A DNA stretch of 64,000 nt from Candidatus Arsenophonus lipoptenae. GTDB taxonomy: Bacteria > Pseudomonadota > Gammaproteobacteria > Enterobacterales > Enterobacteriaceae. A program made the translations under genes and the position numbers. Each line of letters starts with the position of its first letter. Position 1 is the first letter of the stretch. Below, piece after piece: positions 31,697 through 41,992 of the stretch. A model generated the notes under the pieces. The model worked only from the letters and a program-made list of their open reading frames with translations. It was not told where the DNA came from and did no database searches. Location of the stretch: assembly GCF_001534665.1 (NCBI RefSeq), contig NZ_CP013920.1, positions 248,001 to 312,000 on the forward strand. Direction: 5' to 3'.

Positions 31697-32177
31697 TTAC
31701 AAATTTACATTAAAATTATCAAATCCTTATCATTTATTAGCTACTGGATTTGGTAGTGGATTATCACCTGTCATTCCTGGAACAATAGGATCACTAGCTG
31801 CTATTCCATGTTGGCTATTTATGCATAAAATATTTTCTGTTTTGGCATGTTGGTTTATTATATTATTTGGTTTTATAATTGGTATTATTGTTTGTCAACG
31901 GACATCAAATGATATAAAAATTTATGATCATAAAAGTATTGTTTGGGATGAATTTATTGGTATGTGGATAACATTAATGTATATACCTTTAAGCAACTGG
32001 AAATGGTTATTAATATCTTTTTTACTTTTCCGTTTTTTTGATATTTTAAAACCTTGGCCAATCATATGGTTTGATAGAAAAATTCATAAAGGAATTGGTA
32101 TAATGTTAGACGATATAATCGCCTCTATTTTTGCAATTATTATTATGGAAATGTTTAAATATTGGTTTTTTTATTAA
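31689..32177 (+). CDS. pgpA: Phosphatidylglycerophosphatase A
   Basis: Inner-membrane phosphatase producing phosphatidylglycerol from its phosphate. LLATGFGSGLSPVIPGTIGSL near 15-35 and SIVWDEFIGMW carry the likely active-site acids. A later DDIIASI block is typical. ATG at 31689 gives 162 residues and aligns with E. coli at LSNPYHLLA; an earlier in-frame ATG at 31653 lies inside thiL and would add a hydrophobic stretch with no counterpart. The overlap with thiL implies translational coupling. It faces the convergent dxs gene 48 bases away. Confidence 0.94.
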   Translation: MTNYKFTLKLSNPYHLLATGFGSGLSPVIPGTIGSLAAIPCWLFMHKIFSVLACWFIILFGFIIGIIVCQRTSNDIKIYDHKSIVWDEFIGMWITLMYIPLSNWKWLLISFLLFRFFDILKPWPIIWFDRKIHKGIGIMLDDIIASIFAIIIMEMFKYWFFY

Positions 32178-32225
32178 AAATCTTATTTACTTATCGAATA
32201 AATCACCGTTATATTCATAATAAAT

Positions 32226-34118
32226 TTATTTTAAATAATAATTATTAATTGATTTAACTATACCATCTGTATTAAGTCCTAATTCAGCTCGTATTTCTTC
32301 CTGACTACCTTGAGAAATATAATAATCAGGCAACCCTAAATTAATTATAGGCATAATATTACTTACTTTTAATAAAAATTCATTTACACCACTACCAGCA
32401 CCGCCCATAATAGCATTTTCTTCTAAAGTTACTAATAAGTTATGAGTTTTAGCAATATCTAATATTAATATTTCATCTAATGGTTTTACAAACCGCATAT
32501 CTACTACAGTAGCATCAAGTATTTCTGCTGCTTTTATTGCTTCTATTAATAATGTCCCAAAATTCAAAATAGCAATTTTTTTTCCTTTACGTCTAATTAA
32601 ACCCTTACCTATTGGAATTTTTACTAATGGTTGTAAAGTAGCACCAGAACCAATTCCTCTGGGATAACGAACAGCAACAGGACCACCCTGATAGTGATAA
32701 CCAGAATGCAACATTTGACGACATTCGTTTTCATCACTAGGAGACATAATAATCATATCAGGTAAACAACGTAAAAATGACAAATCAAAAGCACCTTGAT
32801 GTGTTGGTCCATCTGAACCAACAATTCCTGCTCTATCTATAGCAAATAAAATAGGTAATTTTTGAATAGCTACATCATGAATAACTTGATCATAAGCACG
32901 TTGTAAAAAAGTTGAATAAATTGCAACAACAGGCTTATAACCTCCAATAGCAAGACCAGCAGCAAAAGTAACTGCATGCTGTTCGGCAATAGCAACGTCA
33001 AAATATTGTTTAGGATATGTTTTAGAAAATTTAACCATTCCTGATCCTTCTCTCATAGCTGGGGTAATTGCTATTAATTTAGGATCATCAATTGCTTCTT
33101 GACACAACCAATCGCCAAAAATTTGCGAAAAAGTCAATTGTTTGTTATTGCTTTCAGGCAAAATAAAAGTTTCTGGATCAAATTTTGGTACAGCATGCCA
33201 ATTAATGGGATCTTTTTCAGCGGGTTCATAACCCTTACCTTTTTTAGTTATAATATGTAAAAATTGAGGTCCTTTTAATTCACTCATATTTTTTAGTGTA
33301 TGTATTAATGTGAATACATTATGTCCATCAATAGGTCCAATATAATTAAATCCTAATTCTTCAAACATAGTACTAGGTACTACCATTCCTTTAAGATATT
33401 CTTCTATTTTCTTTAATAATTTTTTAATTTGAGGAATATTAGAAAAAACTTTTTTCCCACTTTCACGTAAACTAGTATATAAATCTCCTGATAATAATTT
33501 TGCTAAACTATTATTTAGCGCTCCAACATTTTCTGAAATTGACATATCATTATCATTAAGTATTACTAGTATATCTTTATGAATATCACCAGCATGATTC
33601 ATTGCTTCAAAAGCTAGTCCTGCAGTAATAGCACCATCACCAATAACACAAACAGTTTTACGATTTTTATTTTCATATTCTGCTGCTACAGCCATACCCA
33701 ATCCAGCACTAATTGATGTTGATGAATGACCAACGCTCAAAATATCATATTCACTTTCTAATCGCCATGGAAATGGATGTAATCCATTTTTTTTTCGTAT
33801 TGTATCAATACGATCTCTACGACCTGTTAATATTTTATGTGGATAAGCTTGATGACCTACATCCCAAATAAGATTATCAAATGGAGTTTTATATACATAA
33901 TGCAAAGCTACAGTTAGTTCAATTACTCCTAATCCTGAAGCAAAATGTCCACTAGAACGACTAACACTATTTAATAAAAATTGTCGTAATTCTTCACATA
34001 ATGTTGAAAGACTTTCCATTGGCAACAGTCGCAAATCTTCTGGTGTTTTTATTAACTCTAAAGTTGGATAAGAAATGATATTTACTCCTATTATTTTTTG
34101 TTTATATATAATGCTCAT
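32226..34118 (-). CDS. dxs: 1-deoxy-D-xylulose-5-phosphate synthase
   Basis: TPP enzyme joining pyruvate and glyceraldehyde 3-phosphate, the first step of the MEP isoprenoid pathway. [17 protein letters not shown] near 85-101, the TPP/Mg motif GDGAITAG and NDNDMSIS, the catalytic Glu region in [15 protein letters not shown], and [18 protein letters not shown] are all intact. 630 residues against 620 in E. coli; the extra residues are at the N terminus, where the start is uncertain. ispA lies about 90 bases upstream on the same strand. ispH, the last MEP step, lies at the right of the window. Confidence 0.97.
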   Translation of the reverse strand: MSIIYKQKIIGVNIISYPTLELIKTPEDLRLLPMESLSTLCEELRQFLLNSVSRSSGHFASGLGVIELTVALHYVYKTPFDNLIWDVGHQAYPHKILTGRRDRIDTIRKKNGLHPFPWRLESEYDILSVGHSSTSISAGLGMAVAAEYENKNRKTVCVIGDGAITAGLAFEAMNHAGDIHKDILVILNDNDMSISENVGALNNSLAKLLSGDLYTSLRESGKKVFSNIPQIKKLLKKIEEYLKGMVVPSTMFEELGFNYIGPIDGHNVFTLIHTLKNMSELKGPQFLHIITKKGKGYEPAEKDPINWHAVPKFDPETFILPESNNKQLTFSQIFGDWLCQEAIDDPKLIAITPAMREGSGMVKFSKTYPKQYFDVAIAEQHAVTFAAGLAIGGYKPVVAIYSTFLQRAYDQVIHDVAIQKLPILFAIDRAGIVGSDGPTHQGAFDLSFLRCLPDMIIMSPSDENECRQMLHSGYHYQGGPVAVRYPRGIGSGATLQPLVKIPIGKGLIRRKGKKIAILNFGTLLIEAIKAAEILDATVVDMRFVKPLDEILILDIAKTHNLLVTLEENAIMGGAGSGVNEFLLKVSNIMPIINLGLPDYYISQGSQEEIRAELGLNTDGIVKSINNYYLK

Positions 34119-34210
34119 TATATAATAAGCATATTAAAGCTATAAATAAATAGATAAATTTTTAGATATATTCCTAATCTCAGTAAGATTTTTATCTTAA
34201 ATCAAATGAA

Positions 34211-35131
34211 TTAATTTTCTCTTTCGATAATAAAATGTGTTAAATTTTGCAAAGTTTTTGTATTTAGTCCATATTGTTTTTCTATAAAAAATAACGTGTT
34301 TAATGCTTGTTTGTATAATTTTTTTGCTTTTTTTTGTGCTTGTTCAAGACCTATTAATGATGGATAAGTATTTTTTTTATGTTTTTTATCAGATCCCTTA
34401 TTTTTACCTAAAATATTCGTATCACCAGTAACATCAAGAATATCGTCTTGTACTTGAAATAATAATCCAATAGAATTAGCATAATTATCTAACAATGGTA
34501 ATAAAATACAACCTTGTTTTCCAGCAGTAAGTGCGCTAATCCTAATAGATGCACGAATTAAAGATCCTGTTTTATGATGATGAATGGATTCAAGTGTTGT
34601 AAGATTAATATGTTGACCTCCTGATTCAATATCAAGAGCCTGACCTCCACACATTCCTGCTGCTCCAGTAGCAATAGCTAAATTAGCTATCATAGCAAGA
34701 CGATTAGTATCACTAACATCTGGCATGGCAGAACGAGATAAAATATCAAAAGCAAGAGTTTGTAAAGCATCACCTGCTAAAATAGTATGCGCTTCACCAA
34801 AAGAAATATGACAAGTTGGTTGGCCACGACGTAAATTATCATTATCCATTGCAGGTAAGTCATCGTGAATTAATGAATAAGCATGAATACATTCAACAGC
34901 TGCAGCAGGAACGTCTAGATTTTCCACTGCAACATTTAACATATTACCTATAGCATAAACTAAAAAAGGTCTAAATCTTTTTCCTCCAAGTAATGTGCCA
35001 TACTTCATAGCTGAAACAAGTTGACTTTTATTAAACGGAAGATTTTGAAATTGATTTAATAGTGTTTTATTAACCCTATCCTGAACCCATTGACGTTGAT
35101 CTTTAAAAGAAAGAGCTACTATTTCAGACAT
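34211..35131 (-). CDS. ispA: Farnesyl diphosphate synthase
   Basis: Makes farnesyl diphosphate from IPP and DMAPP, the precursor of undecaprenyl and quinone side chains. The first aspartate-rich motif is DDLPAMDND at 90-98 and the second is DDILDVTGD near 230. ILAGDALQTLAFDIL and AGMCGGQALDIE are typical. 306 residues, close to E. coli (299). It is placed upstream of dxs as in E. coli, where xseB precedes it; xseB is missing. The function fits a cell that still builds murein through undecaprenyl phosphate. Confidence 0.97.
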   Translation of the reverse strand: MSEIVALSFKDQRQWVQDRVNKTLLNQFQNLPFNKSQLVSAMKYGTLLGGKRFRPFLVYAIGNMLNVAVENLDVPAAAVECIHAYSLIHDDLPAMDNDNLRRGQPTCHISFGEAHTILAGDALQTLAFDILSRSAMPDVSDTNRLAMIANLAIATGAAGMCGGQALDIESGGQHINLTTLESIHHHKTGSLIRASIRISALTAGKQGCILLPLLDNYANSIGLLFQVQDDILDVTGDTNILGKNKGSDKKHKKNTYPSLIGLEQAQKKAKKLYKQALNTLFFIEKQYGLNTKTLQNLTHFIIEREN

Positions 35132-36674
35132 AGTTTATTTCCAATGTAAAATTATCAATTTATCTATCATAATAGATATCGTAACACAGTTAATAAACAT
35201 TATTTTATTTTTTCTTTTAATACATTACGTTGTAATGCCAAATCATTCTATTATTTTACCTAGTTATCTGAGATATATTAAAATTACTAGATTATTTATT
35301 AAATTAACCTAAATCTAGTAAAACAATTATTTAATATTTAATTAATTAAATATTAAATATAATAGCATTTTTACATTACAATTATATTTATATGTGTAAT
35401 AGTTTTTGCTATTTTAATCTTATAGATGTATAAAAATTAATTTAACTTGTTTTCTAAAATTTATGTAACCAATTGATAAAAATAGAAAATATACTATATA
35501 TAGTTTTATTAATTCATAATCATACTAACTTATAAAAATATTGTTTAAAAAACAGCAAAACAACTAAATTATTAATTATTTAATTTTAACATGCTTTTAT
35601 GATTTATAATATTTATATAAATATTACATAAAATATAAAATGCTATTAATAATATAATAGTAATTATTTATTTTATATGAAATTATATTTAGATTAATGT
35701 ACGATAAATTTTTAACAAAAAATAATTTTTACTATAATTACATGAAGTTATATATTATTATTAATCTTAATTATAATTCATATATAATATATAAATAAAA
35801 TAACCTAATAACATCGCTGAATTAATACATAAATACATATATTTCTATATCGTAAAATACTTAAATACAGTTATTATGTAGTTATGATATATATAATAGA
35901 TATAAACATCTATTGTGTGTAAATTTAATTTTATATATTCTTATAATATACAAAATAAAATATTTTATTTGTATGAGTTCTATAAATGTTGATTTATAAT
36001 TAATTATTCATAAAATATGCAAGATCTTTTAAATGAGTACATAAATACAAATCCATAATTTATTATATTTTTAAATATATATTAAATATAAATAATAAAT
36101 TACATTATAAAATAAATAATTTTCATTAATATCTTTATATTATTAAAATATAACTTATTAATATTTTTTTATCTTTAAAACTAAGGCTCATAAATACCAT
36201 AAAATAGCAATCATTATTGAGCAAATATTATCATATATAAAATATATTACCTATTTTATAAATTCAAAAACAATCTTGATATTAAAGATACTATACAAAA
36301 AAATAATATTTTTATAAATTTTCTTAATCAGGCTGGTGTTTTGGATTTAGATAAAGAATCGATCTTATCGTTCATAAAATTACAAATAAACACAGTTAAA
36401 TCAATTCAATATTGATATCAAAAAAATGTAATTTTAATAAAAAACACAAAAAAACAAACTAATAACTTGTCAGCTTCTCGTTTAAAAATTAAAAAATAAA
36501 ATGATAAACTTGTACAAGTAATTGCGACGAATTAAAATAACATAGAAAAATAAAAAATTAAATATTTATATAAATAAAATAAGATTACACAATCTTATAG
36601 ATTATAAAAAATAAATAACTTACAAATCACTTAAGAAAATTACTTTAGAAAAAGTATAAATTTTAGTCATTTAA
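35132..36674. other. Long spacer between ispA and ydjM
   Basis: About 1.5 kb without an intact gene. E. coli has xseB and thiI next to ispA. Near 36320-36410 a run of some 30 codons is open and reads QAGVLDLDKESILSFI, which looks more protein-like than its surroundings, but I cannot assign it. The rest is extremely A+T-rich. Confidence 0.45.
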
Positions 36675-37244
36675 TTAAATTAAATAAAATATATGTAAAA
36701 AATTTTTTAATTCGTTGAAAAAAAAATCTAATTGTAATTGACAATTATGTGGAATTAATATAGCACAAATAGCCAATAAAATAGAAATAGTATATTCTCT
36801 CTTTTTATTAAAATCTTTTTTACTGCTTTTTAAAATAGGAAAGCAAAAATTAATTTTAGATGGCCATAAAAAAGGTATTCCCTTTGCAGTTAACATATCT
36901 GCAATTAAATGACTAAAATAACCTAATAAAAATGATTGAATTAGCGCATCAGAAAATAAGTAATTATTTTTGAGTTTATTGGACAATAAAATTATAACCA
37001 CCCATGCACATAAACTATGAGTAAAACCACGATGACCGCATAAACGACATATAGGCACAGAAATAAAACGAAATAAACGACCAATATGAGATGATGGATG
37101 ATCTATGTCCGGCAGTAAAGATCCAAATAATACACCTACCAACAAATGAATCCAATCACCATGTAAAAACTCTGTGATATTTATTAATTTACGAATAAGT
37201 ATTAAACATGATAATGAAAATAGTAAATGCCCAGTTGCAGTCAT
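36675..37244 (-). CDS. ydjM: Inner membrane metal-dependent hydrolase family protein YdjM
   Basis: Member of the YdjM membrane family, annotated by homology as metal-dependent hydrolases; the biochemical role is not established. MTATGHLLFS starts the protein. LPDIDHPSSHIG at 44-55 and HRGFTHSL at 71-78 contain the conserved Asp and His residues, and GYFSHLIADMLT with IPFLWP follow. About four membrane segments are visible in 189 residues. E. coli ydjM is next to yniC (hxpB) and is under LexA control there. The neighbour is conserved here; I do not see a clear LexA box. Confidence 0.9.
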   Translation of the reverse strand: MTATGHLLFSLSCLILIRKLINITEFLHGDWIHLLVGVLFGSLLPDIDHPSSHIGRLFRFISVPICRLCGHRGFTHSLCAWVVIILLSNKLKNNYLFSDALIQSFLLGYFSHLIADMLTAKGIPFLWPSKINFCFPILKSSKKDFNKKREYTISILLAICAILIPHNCQLQLDFFFNELKNFLHIFYLI

Positions 37245-37365
37245 AAAATATGATATCCAAAATATTTTTTATAAAATTTATGTTCTATAAATAATGTTTT
37301 AAATTAAAACATATTAATAATAAAAATATAATTTTTTATAGAAATATTATTTTAATGAATTTGAT

Positions 37366-38031
37366 TTAAATGATATGTTGAGATGTTAATTCAATTAGAG
37401 TTTTTAACTTAAAATCTGCTAATGTCCACCTTGGATCAGTAAAAAAAATTTTTGGTGGTATTACTATGCTACGCATTCTAGCGGCTTTAACAGCAATCAT
37501 TCCATGAAAAGAGTCCTCAAATGCAACACAATTAATTGGCTCAACATTTAATGTTTTGGCTGCTTGTAAATATACTTCGGGATGTGGTTTGCTATATGGT
37601 AATGTAAATGCCGATATTACAGCTGAAAAATATTCTCTAATATTAAACATGGCAAGTACTTTTTCTAATATTTTCGTTGGGGATGCTGAAGCCAAACCTA
37701 TTTTTAAATTGTTATTTTTACATAATTCAAGTGCATAATGCACACCAGGTAATAATGGACGTTGTTCTTCTATAAGTTCAATAACACGTTTAACAATTTT
37801 TTCTTCAACTTCTTTTAAAGAAGTTCCTGGCCATGGAGCAGCTAAATACCATAATTGTACAACTTGATTAATACGTAATCCTAACGTATCAGGCAGTTGA
37901 TTAGCTATTTGAGTATCAACACCAAGTTGGCTAAAAACTTCTTTTTCTGCTTGACTCCAAAGAGGTTCTGAATTAATTAATAATCCATCCATGTCAAAAA
38001 TAGCAGCTTTTATAGATAATTTATGGAACAT
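37366..38031 (-). CDS. hxpB: HAD-family hexitol/sugar phosphatase YniC
   Basis: Haloacid dehalogenase-type phosphatase. The nucleophile motif IFDMDGLLINSEPLW puts Asp13 and Asp15 in place. LPGVHYALE, GLASASPTKI and the metal-binding AFEDSFHGM follow. 221 residues, the usual length. E. coli YniC dephosphorylates 2-deoxyglucose 6-phosphate and several hexitol phosphates, so it is probably a clean-up enzyme. The ribosome-binding site AGGAGAG precedes ATG. It is adjacent to ydjM as in E. coli. It is distinct from the pgmB gene of the treB operon, which belongs to the same superfamily but has the mutase signature. Confidence 0.93.
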   Translation of the reverse strand: MFHKLSIKAAIFDMDGLLINSEPLWSQAEKEVFSQLGVDTQIANQLPDTLGLRINQVVQLWYLAAPWPGTSLKEVEEKIVKRVIELIEEQRPLLPGVHYALELCKNNNLKIGLASASPTKILEKVLAMFNIREYFSAVISAFTLPYSKPHPEVYLQAAKTLNVEPINCVAFEDSFHGMIAVKAARMRSIVIPPKIFFTDPRWTLADFKLKTLIELTSQHII

Positions 38032-38447
38032 TAAAACAACTCTCCTATGATTAATTAAATGTTTCTTTATTGTAAATCAATAAAGAAACATTTAATTTTA
38101 ATATATAATAATTTTTTTACTTTTGATAAAAACAAAAATATAAATTATTTGTAAATTTTAATTAATAAAATTTCTTCTTGAAAGAACTAAAAAATTAGCA
38201 ATTATATATTTATTACATAAAAAATCTGAATTTCAACAATACAATCTAGTTTAATTAAACGAAATAAAAAATTAACTAAATTTAACAAAATTAGTAAATA
38301 AAATTTCTAAATATTAATTTATAAATTAATGCATTTAATTATATTGGAATAATTATTAAAAATTATTTTTGTATAAATTTATAAATAATTCATAATCTTA
38401 TCTTTTAAAATTTTCTTAATTTCTTATAAATTTTATCAAAAAATAAA
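38032..38447. other. Spacer between hxpB and sitD
   Basis: About 410 bases, A+T-rich, no recognisable gene. It separates a conserved E. coli-like block from the sitABCD operon. Confidence 0.5.
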
Positions 38448-39287
38448 TCAAGATTTTTTTAAATAAAAATAATGTTTTCTTTTACTAATATAGCTATAAA
38501 CTAATGCAAAAATAACAAAAATAGCTTGAGCTAAGACAATGCATGGTCCTGTAGCAGCATCAATGTAAAAACTTACAATAGTACCTATTAAAGATGCTAT
38601 TATAGAAGAAATAACTGCCACTATTAACATTCTATTAAAATCTTTACATAATATAAAAGCAATAATACCAGGAGAGATGAGCATATTAATCACCAAAACT
38701 ATCCCTACTACTTGCAATGATGCAACAATAGTTAAAGATAATAAAGAAAGTAATCCATAATGTAAAAATTTAACTGGTAATCCAATTACTTTTTCTTGAT
38801 TAGGATCAAAGCAATAAAGCAAAAAATCTTTATATTTTAGTAAAATTATTATTATAGTAATAATTGAAATCCAAAGTATTTGTTGAAATTCTGATGTGGT
38901 TATACCAAGTATATTACCAAATAAAATATGCGTAAAATGTTGATCTGTACTAACACAAGTTAGTAGAACTAAACCAAAAGCAAACATACCAGAAAAAACA
39001 ATACCCATTATTGTATCTTCTTTTATACGACTATTTTCTTGTAAATAACCTGTCGCAAGAGCACAAAAAATTCCTGATAAGAAAGCACCAATTGTTAAAG
39101 GAATGCCAATAATAAAAGCTATTATAATACCTGGTAATACAGCATGAGAAATTGCATCACCCATTAATGACCAATTTTTAAGTATCAAAAAACATGATAA
39201 AATAGCACACACTGCTCCAATAACTAAGGAAGTAATAATAGCTTTTTGCATAAAAGGAAAAATAAAAGGTGTTATTAACAATTTCAT
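38448..39287 (-). CDS. sitD: Mn/Fe ABC transporter permease SitD
   Basis: One of two membrane permeases of the SitABCD manganese/iron importer. About eight hydrophobic segments lie in 279 residues. WSLMGDAISHAVLPGI near 35-50, REDT-like KEDTIMGIVFSGMFAFG and SLQVVGIVLVINMLISPG are diagnostic for the metal ABC-3 family. Last gene of the operon, 22 bases after sitC. SitC and SitD are paralogues and would form the heterodimeric channel. Confidence 0.95.
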   Translation of the reverse strand: MKLLITPFIFPFMQKAIITSLVIGAVCAILSCFLILKNWSLMGDAISHAVLPGIIIAFIIGIPLTIGAFLSGIFCALATGYLQENSRIKEDTIMGIVFSGMFAFGLVLLTCVSTDQHFTHILFGNILGITTSEFQQILWISIITIIIILLKYKDFLLYCFDPNQEKVIGLPVKFLHYGLLSLLSLTIVASLQVVGIVLVINMLISPGIIAFILCKDFNRMLIVAVISSIIASLIGTIVSFYIDAATGPCIVLAQAIFVIFALVYSYISKRKHYFYLKKS

Positions 39288-39309
39288 AAAATTATTTTCA
39301 TTATAAGTA

Positions 39310-40188
39310 TTAAATATCTCTTGCTCTAACCTTTTTCATATATAATCTTGAATTAATTCTTTTTCGATAAAAATATAATCCATATTTAGGTGCAAATAAA
39401 AACACAAAAAGAAAAATTAATGTCTGAAAACTAACTATAACACCACCAATAGAACAATTGATAAAATAACTAAAATAAGTACCAAAAAAACTAGAAAAAA
39501 ATCCTATCAGCACTGCAATAATAAATAAATGTCTAAATCTATCTGTAAGCAAATAAGCTATAGCACCTGGTGTTATGACCATTGCAATAACAAGTATAGC
39601 TCCAACTGCTTGTAAAGCGGCAACAGTACATGCACTTAACAAAGTAAAAAAAATAGTTTTTAATTTTAAAGGATTTAATCCAATTGAAATAGCATGATTT
39701 ATATCAAAAAATACAAGTAATAAATCTTTCCATATAAACAAAAGTGTAAAAAAAGAAATAGTAACAATAATTTCTACTTGTAATAGATCTTCATCTACAA
39801 TACTTAAAATATTACCAAATATCATACTTTGTATATTTATTGAAGTAGGATTTAATGAGATTAATAACAATCCAATCGCAAAAAATGTAGAAAAAATAAA
39901 ACCAATTATTACATCCTCTTTTAATTTTGAAATATGACGAATTAATGTCATAGATAATGCAGCTAAAATACCTGCAAAAAAAGCACCTATAGAATAAGGA
40001 AGATTGAGTGCATATGCACCAGCAACACCAGGAATAACAGAATGAGAAATAGCATCACCCATTAATGACCATCCATTTAATACTAAATAAACAGAAAGAA
40101 AAGCACAAATACTTCCAACAATAGAACTAACTAAAATTGCTTTAATCATATAATCATATTTAAATGGCTCCATTAATATATCCAACAT
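39310..40188 (-). CDS. sitC: Mn/Fe ABC transporter permease SitC
   Basis: Permease partner of SitD. The same ABC-3 pattern is visible: NGWSLMGDAISHSVIPGV near 38-55, KLKEDVIIGFIFSTFFAIG and LQAVGAILVIAMVITPGAIA. The 292 residues fit the family. It lies about 80 bases after sitB, the only sizeable gap in the operon, and is followed closely by sitD. The C-terminal end is basic and probably cytoplasmic. Confidence 0.95.
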   Translation of the reverse strand: MLDILMEPFKYDYMIKAILVSSIVGSICAFLSVYLVLNGWSLMGDAISHSVIPGVAGAYALNLPYSIGAFFAGILAALSMTLIRHISKLKEDVIIGFIFSTFFAIGLLLISLNPTSINIQSMIFGNILSIVDEDLLQVEIIVTISFFTLLFIWKDLLLVFFDINHAISIGLNPLKLKTIFFTLLSACTVAALQAVGAILVIAMVITPGAIAYLLTDRFRHLFIIAVLIGFFSSFFGTYFSYFINCSIGGVIVSFQTLIFLFVFLFAPKYGLYFYRKRINSRLYMKKVRARDI

Positions 40189-40268
40189 ACTTTTATTCCT
40201 ATTAACTATATTTATTTATAATTAAAATACAAAATAACATAGATCTTTCATTTAAATAAATTTTAATG

Positions 40269-41024
40269 TCAAAACGACTCAATACAACAATTACCAAAAG
40301 CTAATTGGATATTTTCACTAGTAAATGTTGTTTTAATAGGTCCACTAGCGAGTATTGTTCTATTAATCAAAATCACTTGATCACAAAACTTAGGTACACT
40401 ACTTAAATCATGAGTAGAGATTAAAATTAAATAACCAAGATTACGCAATGATAGTAATAATTCAATAATTGTACTTTCTGTTTTTATATCTACACCCGTA
40501 AATGGCTCATCAAGTAGGAGAACTTTTCCTTCTTGAGCTAGTGCACGTGCAAAAAAAACTCTTTTTTTTTGACCACCAGAAAGTTCACCTATTTGCCTGT
40601 GTTTTAAACCTAGAAGATCAACACATTCTAGTGCATTATTAACAATTTCTTTATCTTTTTTGCTTGGAATACGCAAAATGCCCATTTTACCATAACGACC
40701 CATCATAACTACATCAGAGACTAAGATTGGAAAATTCCAGTCAATTGCTTCTGTTTGAGGTACATAAGCAATAATATTTGCTTTAAGTGCTATTTTAATA
40801 GTAGTATTATTTAATGTTATATTACCTTTTGTTGGTATAACTAAACCCATAATAGTTTTAAATAAAGTTGATTTACCGCTACCATTAACTCCTAAAAGAC
40901 CACAAATTGATCCACCAATAACATTAAAACTAGAATTATAAATAGCGGTATATCCATTACTATATATAACAGTAATATTATCAACAACTAAATTAGGGGT
41001 TGTTTGAAAAAAATATTTTTTCAT
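40269..41024 (-). CDS. sitB: Mn/Fe ABC transporter ATP-binding protein SitB
   Basis: ATPase of the SitABCD importer. Walker A is GVNGSGKST near 44-52, then AYVPQTEAIDWNFP, the signature LSGGQKKRVFFARAL and Walker B LLLDEPFTGVD. I chose ATG at 41024, which follows the sitA stop by one base (TAATATG). A longer in-frame TTG start at 41057 would lie inside sitA and adds residues absent from relatives. The protein (251 residues) is shorter than enterobacterial SitB, since the C-terminal tail beyond the ATPase core is cut. Confidence 0.93.
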   Translation of the reverse strand: MKKYFFQTTPNLVVDNITVIYSNGYTAIYNSSFNVIGGSICGLLGVNGSGKSTLFKTIMGLVIPTKGNITLNNTTIKIALKANIIAYVPQTEAIDWNFPILVSDVVMMGRYGKMGILRIPSKKDKEIVNNALECVDLLGLKHRQIGELSGGQKKRVFFARALAQEGKVLLLDEPFTGVDIKTESTIIELLLSLRNLGYLILISTHDLSSVPKFCDQVILINRTILASGPIKTTFTSENIQLAFGNCCIESF

Positions 41025-41025
41025 A

Positions 41026-41949
41026 TTATGTACCAAACCCTTTAGCAATAGTATCAATTGTAGTTTTTAATAATTCTATATAAGTAGGAACTGGTCCTTC
41101 AGATGTAGATAAAGAATCAACATAAAGCACGCCACCATATTTAGCCCCTGTTTCTTTACTAACTTGTTTTGCTGGTTTATCAGAAACAGTGCTTTCACTA
41201 AATACTACTGGAATATGGTATTTTTTTACAATATTAATTACTTTACTAACTTGTTTAGGTGAACCTTGTTCTTCTACATTAATTGGCCATAAATAAACTT
41301 CTTGAAAACCATAATCTTTAGCTAAATAACTAAAGGCACCTTCACTAGTTACTAACCAACGTTTTTGTAATGGTATTTGTTCTAATCTTTTTCGCAATTG
41401 TATATCTATTTTATTAATTTTATTATAATATATTTTAGCATTTTTATTATAAACATTTGCATTTTTAGGGTCATATTTTACAAGTGCTGCTCGTATATTT
41501 TCTATATATATATATATATTTTTTGCAGACATCCAAGCATGAGGATTAGGATTACCTTTATATTCACCTTCTTGAATTGGTATAGGCTTTATACCCTTAG
41601 TGACAATAATAATAGGAATATGTTTAAAATCATCAAAAAAACGATGAAACCATATTTCAAGACCTAATCCATTCCATAAAATTAAATCAGCATTATGTAA
41701 TTTTAATATATCTTTTGGGGTTGGTTGGTATCCATGAATTTCTGCACCAACTTTAGTAATAGACTGGACATTAGCAGCATTACCAGCAATATTTTTTACT
41801 ATATCTTGAATAATAGTAAAAGTAGTAACAACAGTAATTTTTTTTGCATATGTAATTGGATTAATAAGAAGAATAAACACAACAATCTTGAAAAGATTAA
41901 TAAAAAAATTTATTGGATACTTAGATAAAAAAATATTTTTTTTATACAT
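41026..41949 (-). CDS. sitA: Mn/Fe periplasmic binding protein SitA
   Basis: Cluster A-I substrate-binding protein delivering Mn2+ or Fe2+ to SitCD. A signal sequence with a hydrophobic core at about 18-34 and a likely cut after ITYA is present. No lipobox cysteine is seen. The four metal ligands His72, His137, Glu203 and Asp278 fall at the positions expected for this family. 307 residues, normal. The gene is first in the operon and has a Fur box just upstream. Residues 145-149 (IYIYI) are encoded by an alternating TA run, a likely slippage site. Confidence 0.95.
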   Translation of the reverse strand: MYKKNIFLSKYPINFFINLFKIVVFILLINPITYAKKITVVTTFTIIQDIVKNIAGNAANVQSITKVGAEIHGYQPTPKDILKLHNADLILWNGLGLEIWFHRFFDDFKHIPIIIVTKGIKPIPIQEGEYKGNPNPHAWMSAKNIYIYIENIRAALVKYDPKNANVYNKNAKIYYNKINKIDIQLRKRLEQIPLQKRWLVTSEGAFSYLAKDYGFQEVYLWPINVEEQGSPKQVSKVINIVKKYHIPVVFSESTVSDKPAKQVSKETGAKYGGVLYVDSLSTSEGPVPTYIELLKTTIDTIAKGFGT

Positions 41950-41973
41950 AAATGTTACCTAACCTAAAATTTA

Positions 41974-41992
41974 TTTAATGAGAATCATTATC
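41974..41992 (-). promoter_or_regulatory. Fur box upstream of sitABCD
   Basis: GATAATGATTCTCATTAAA on the minus strand matches 15 of 19 positions of the E. coli Fur consensus, including the whole first half site. It ends 24 bases before the sitA start. Fur control of sit genes is known in enterobacteria, so iron repression is a fair inference. A separate MntR site is not apparent. Confidence 0.8.
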
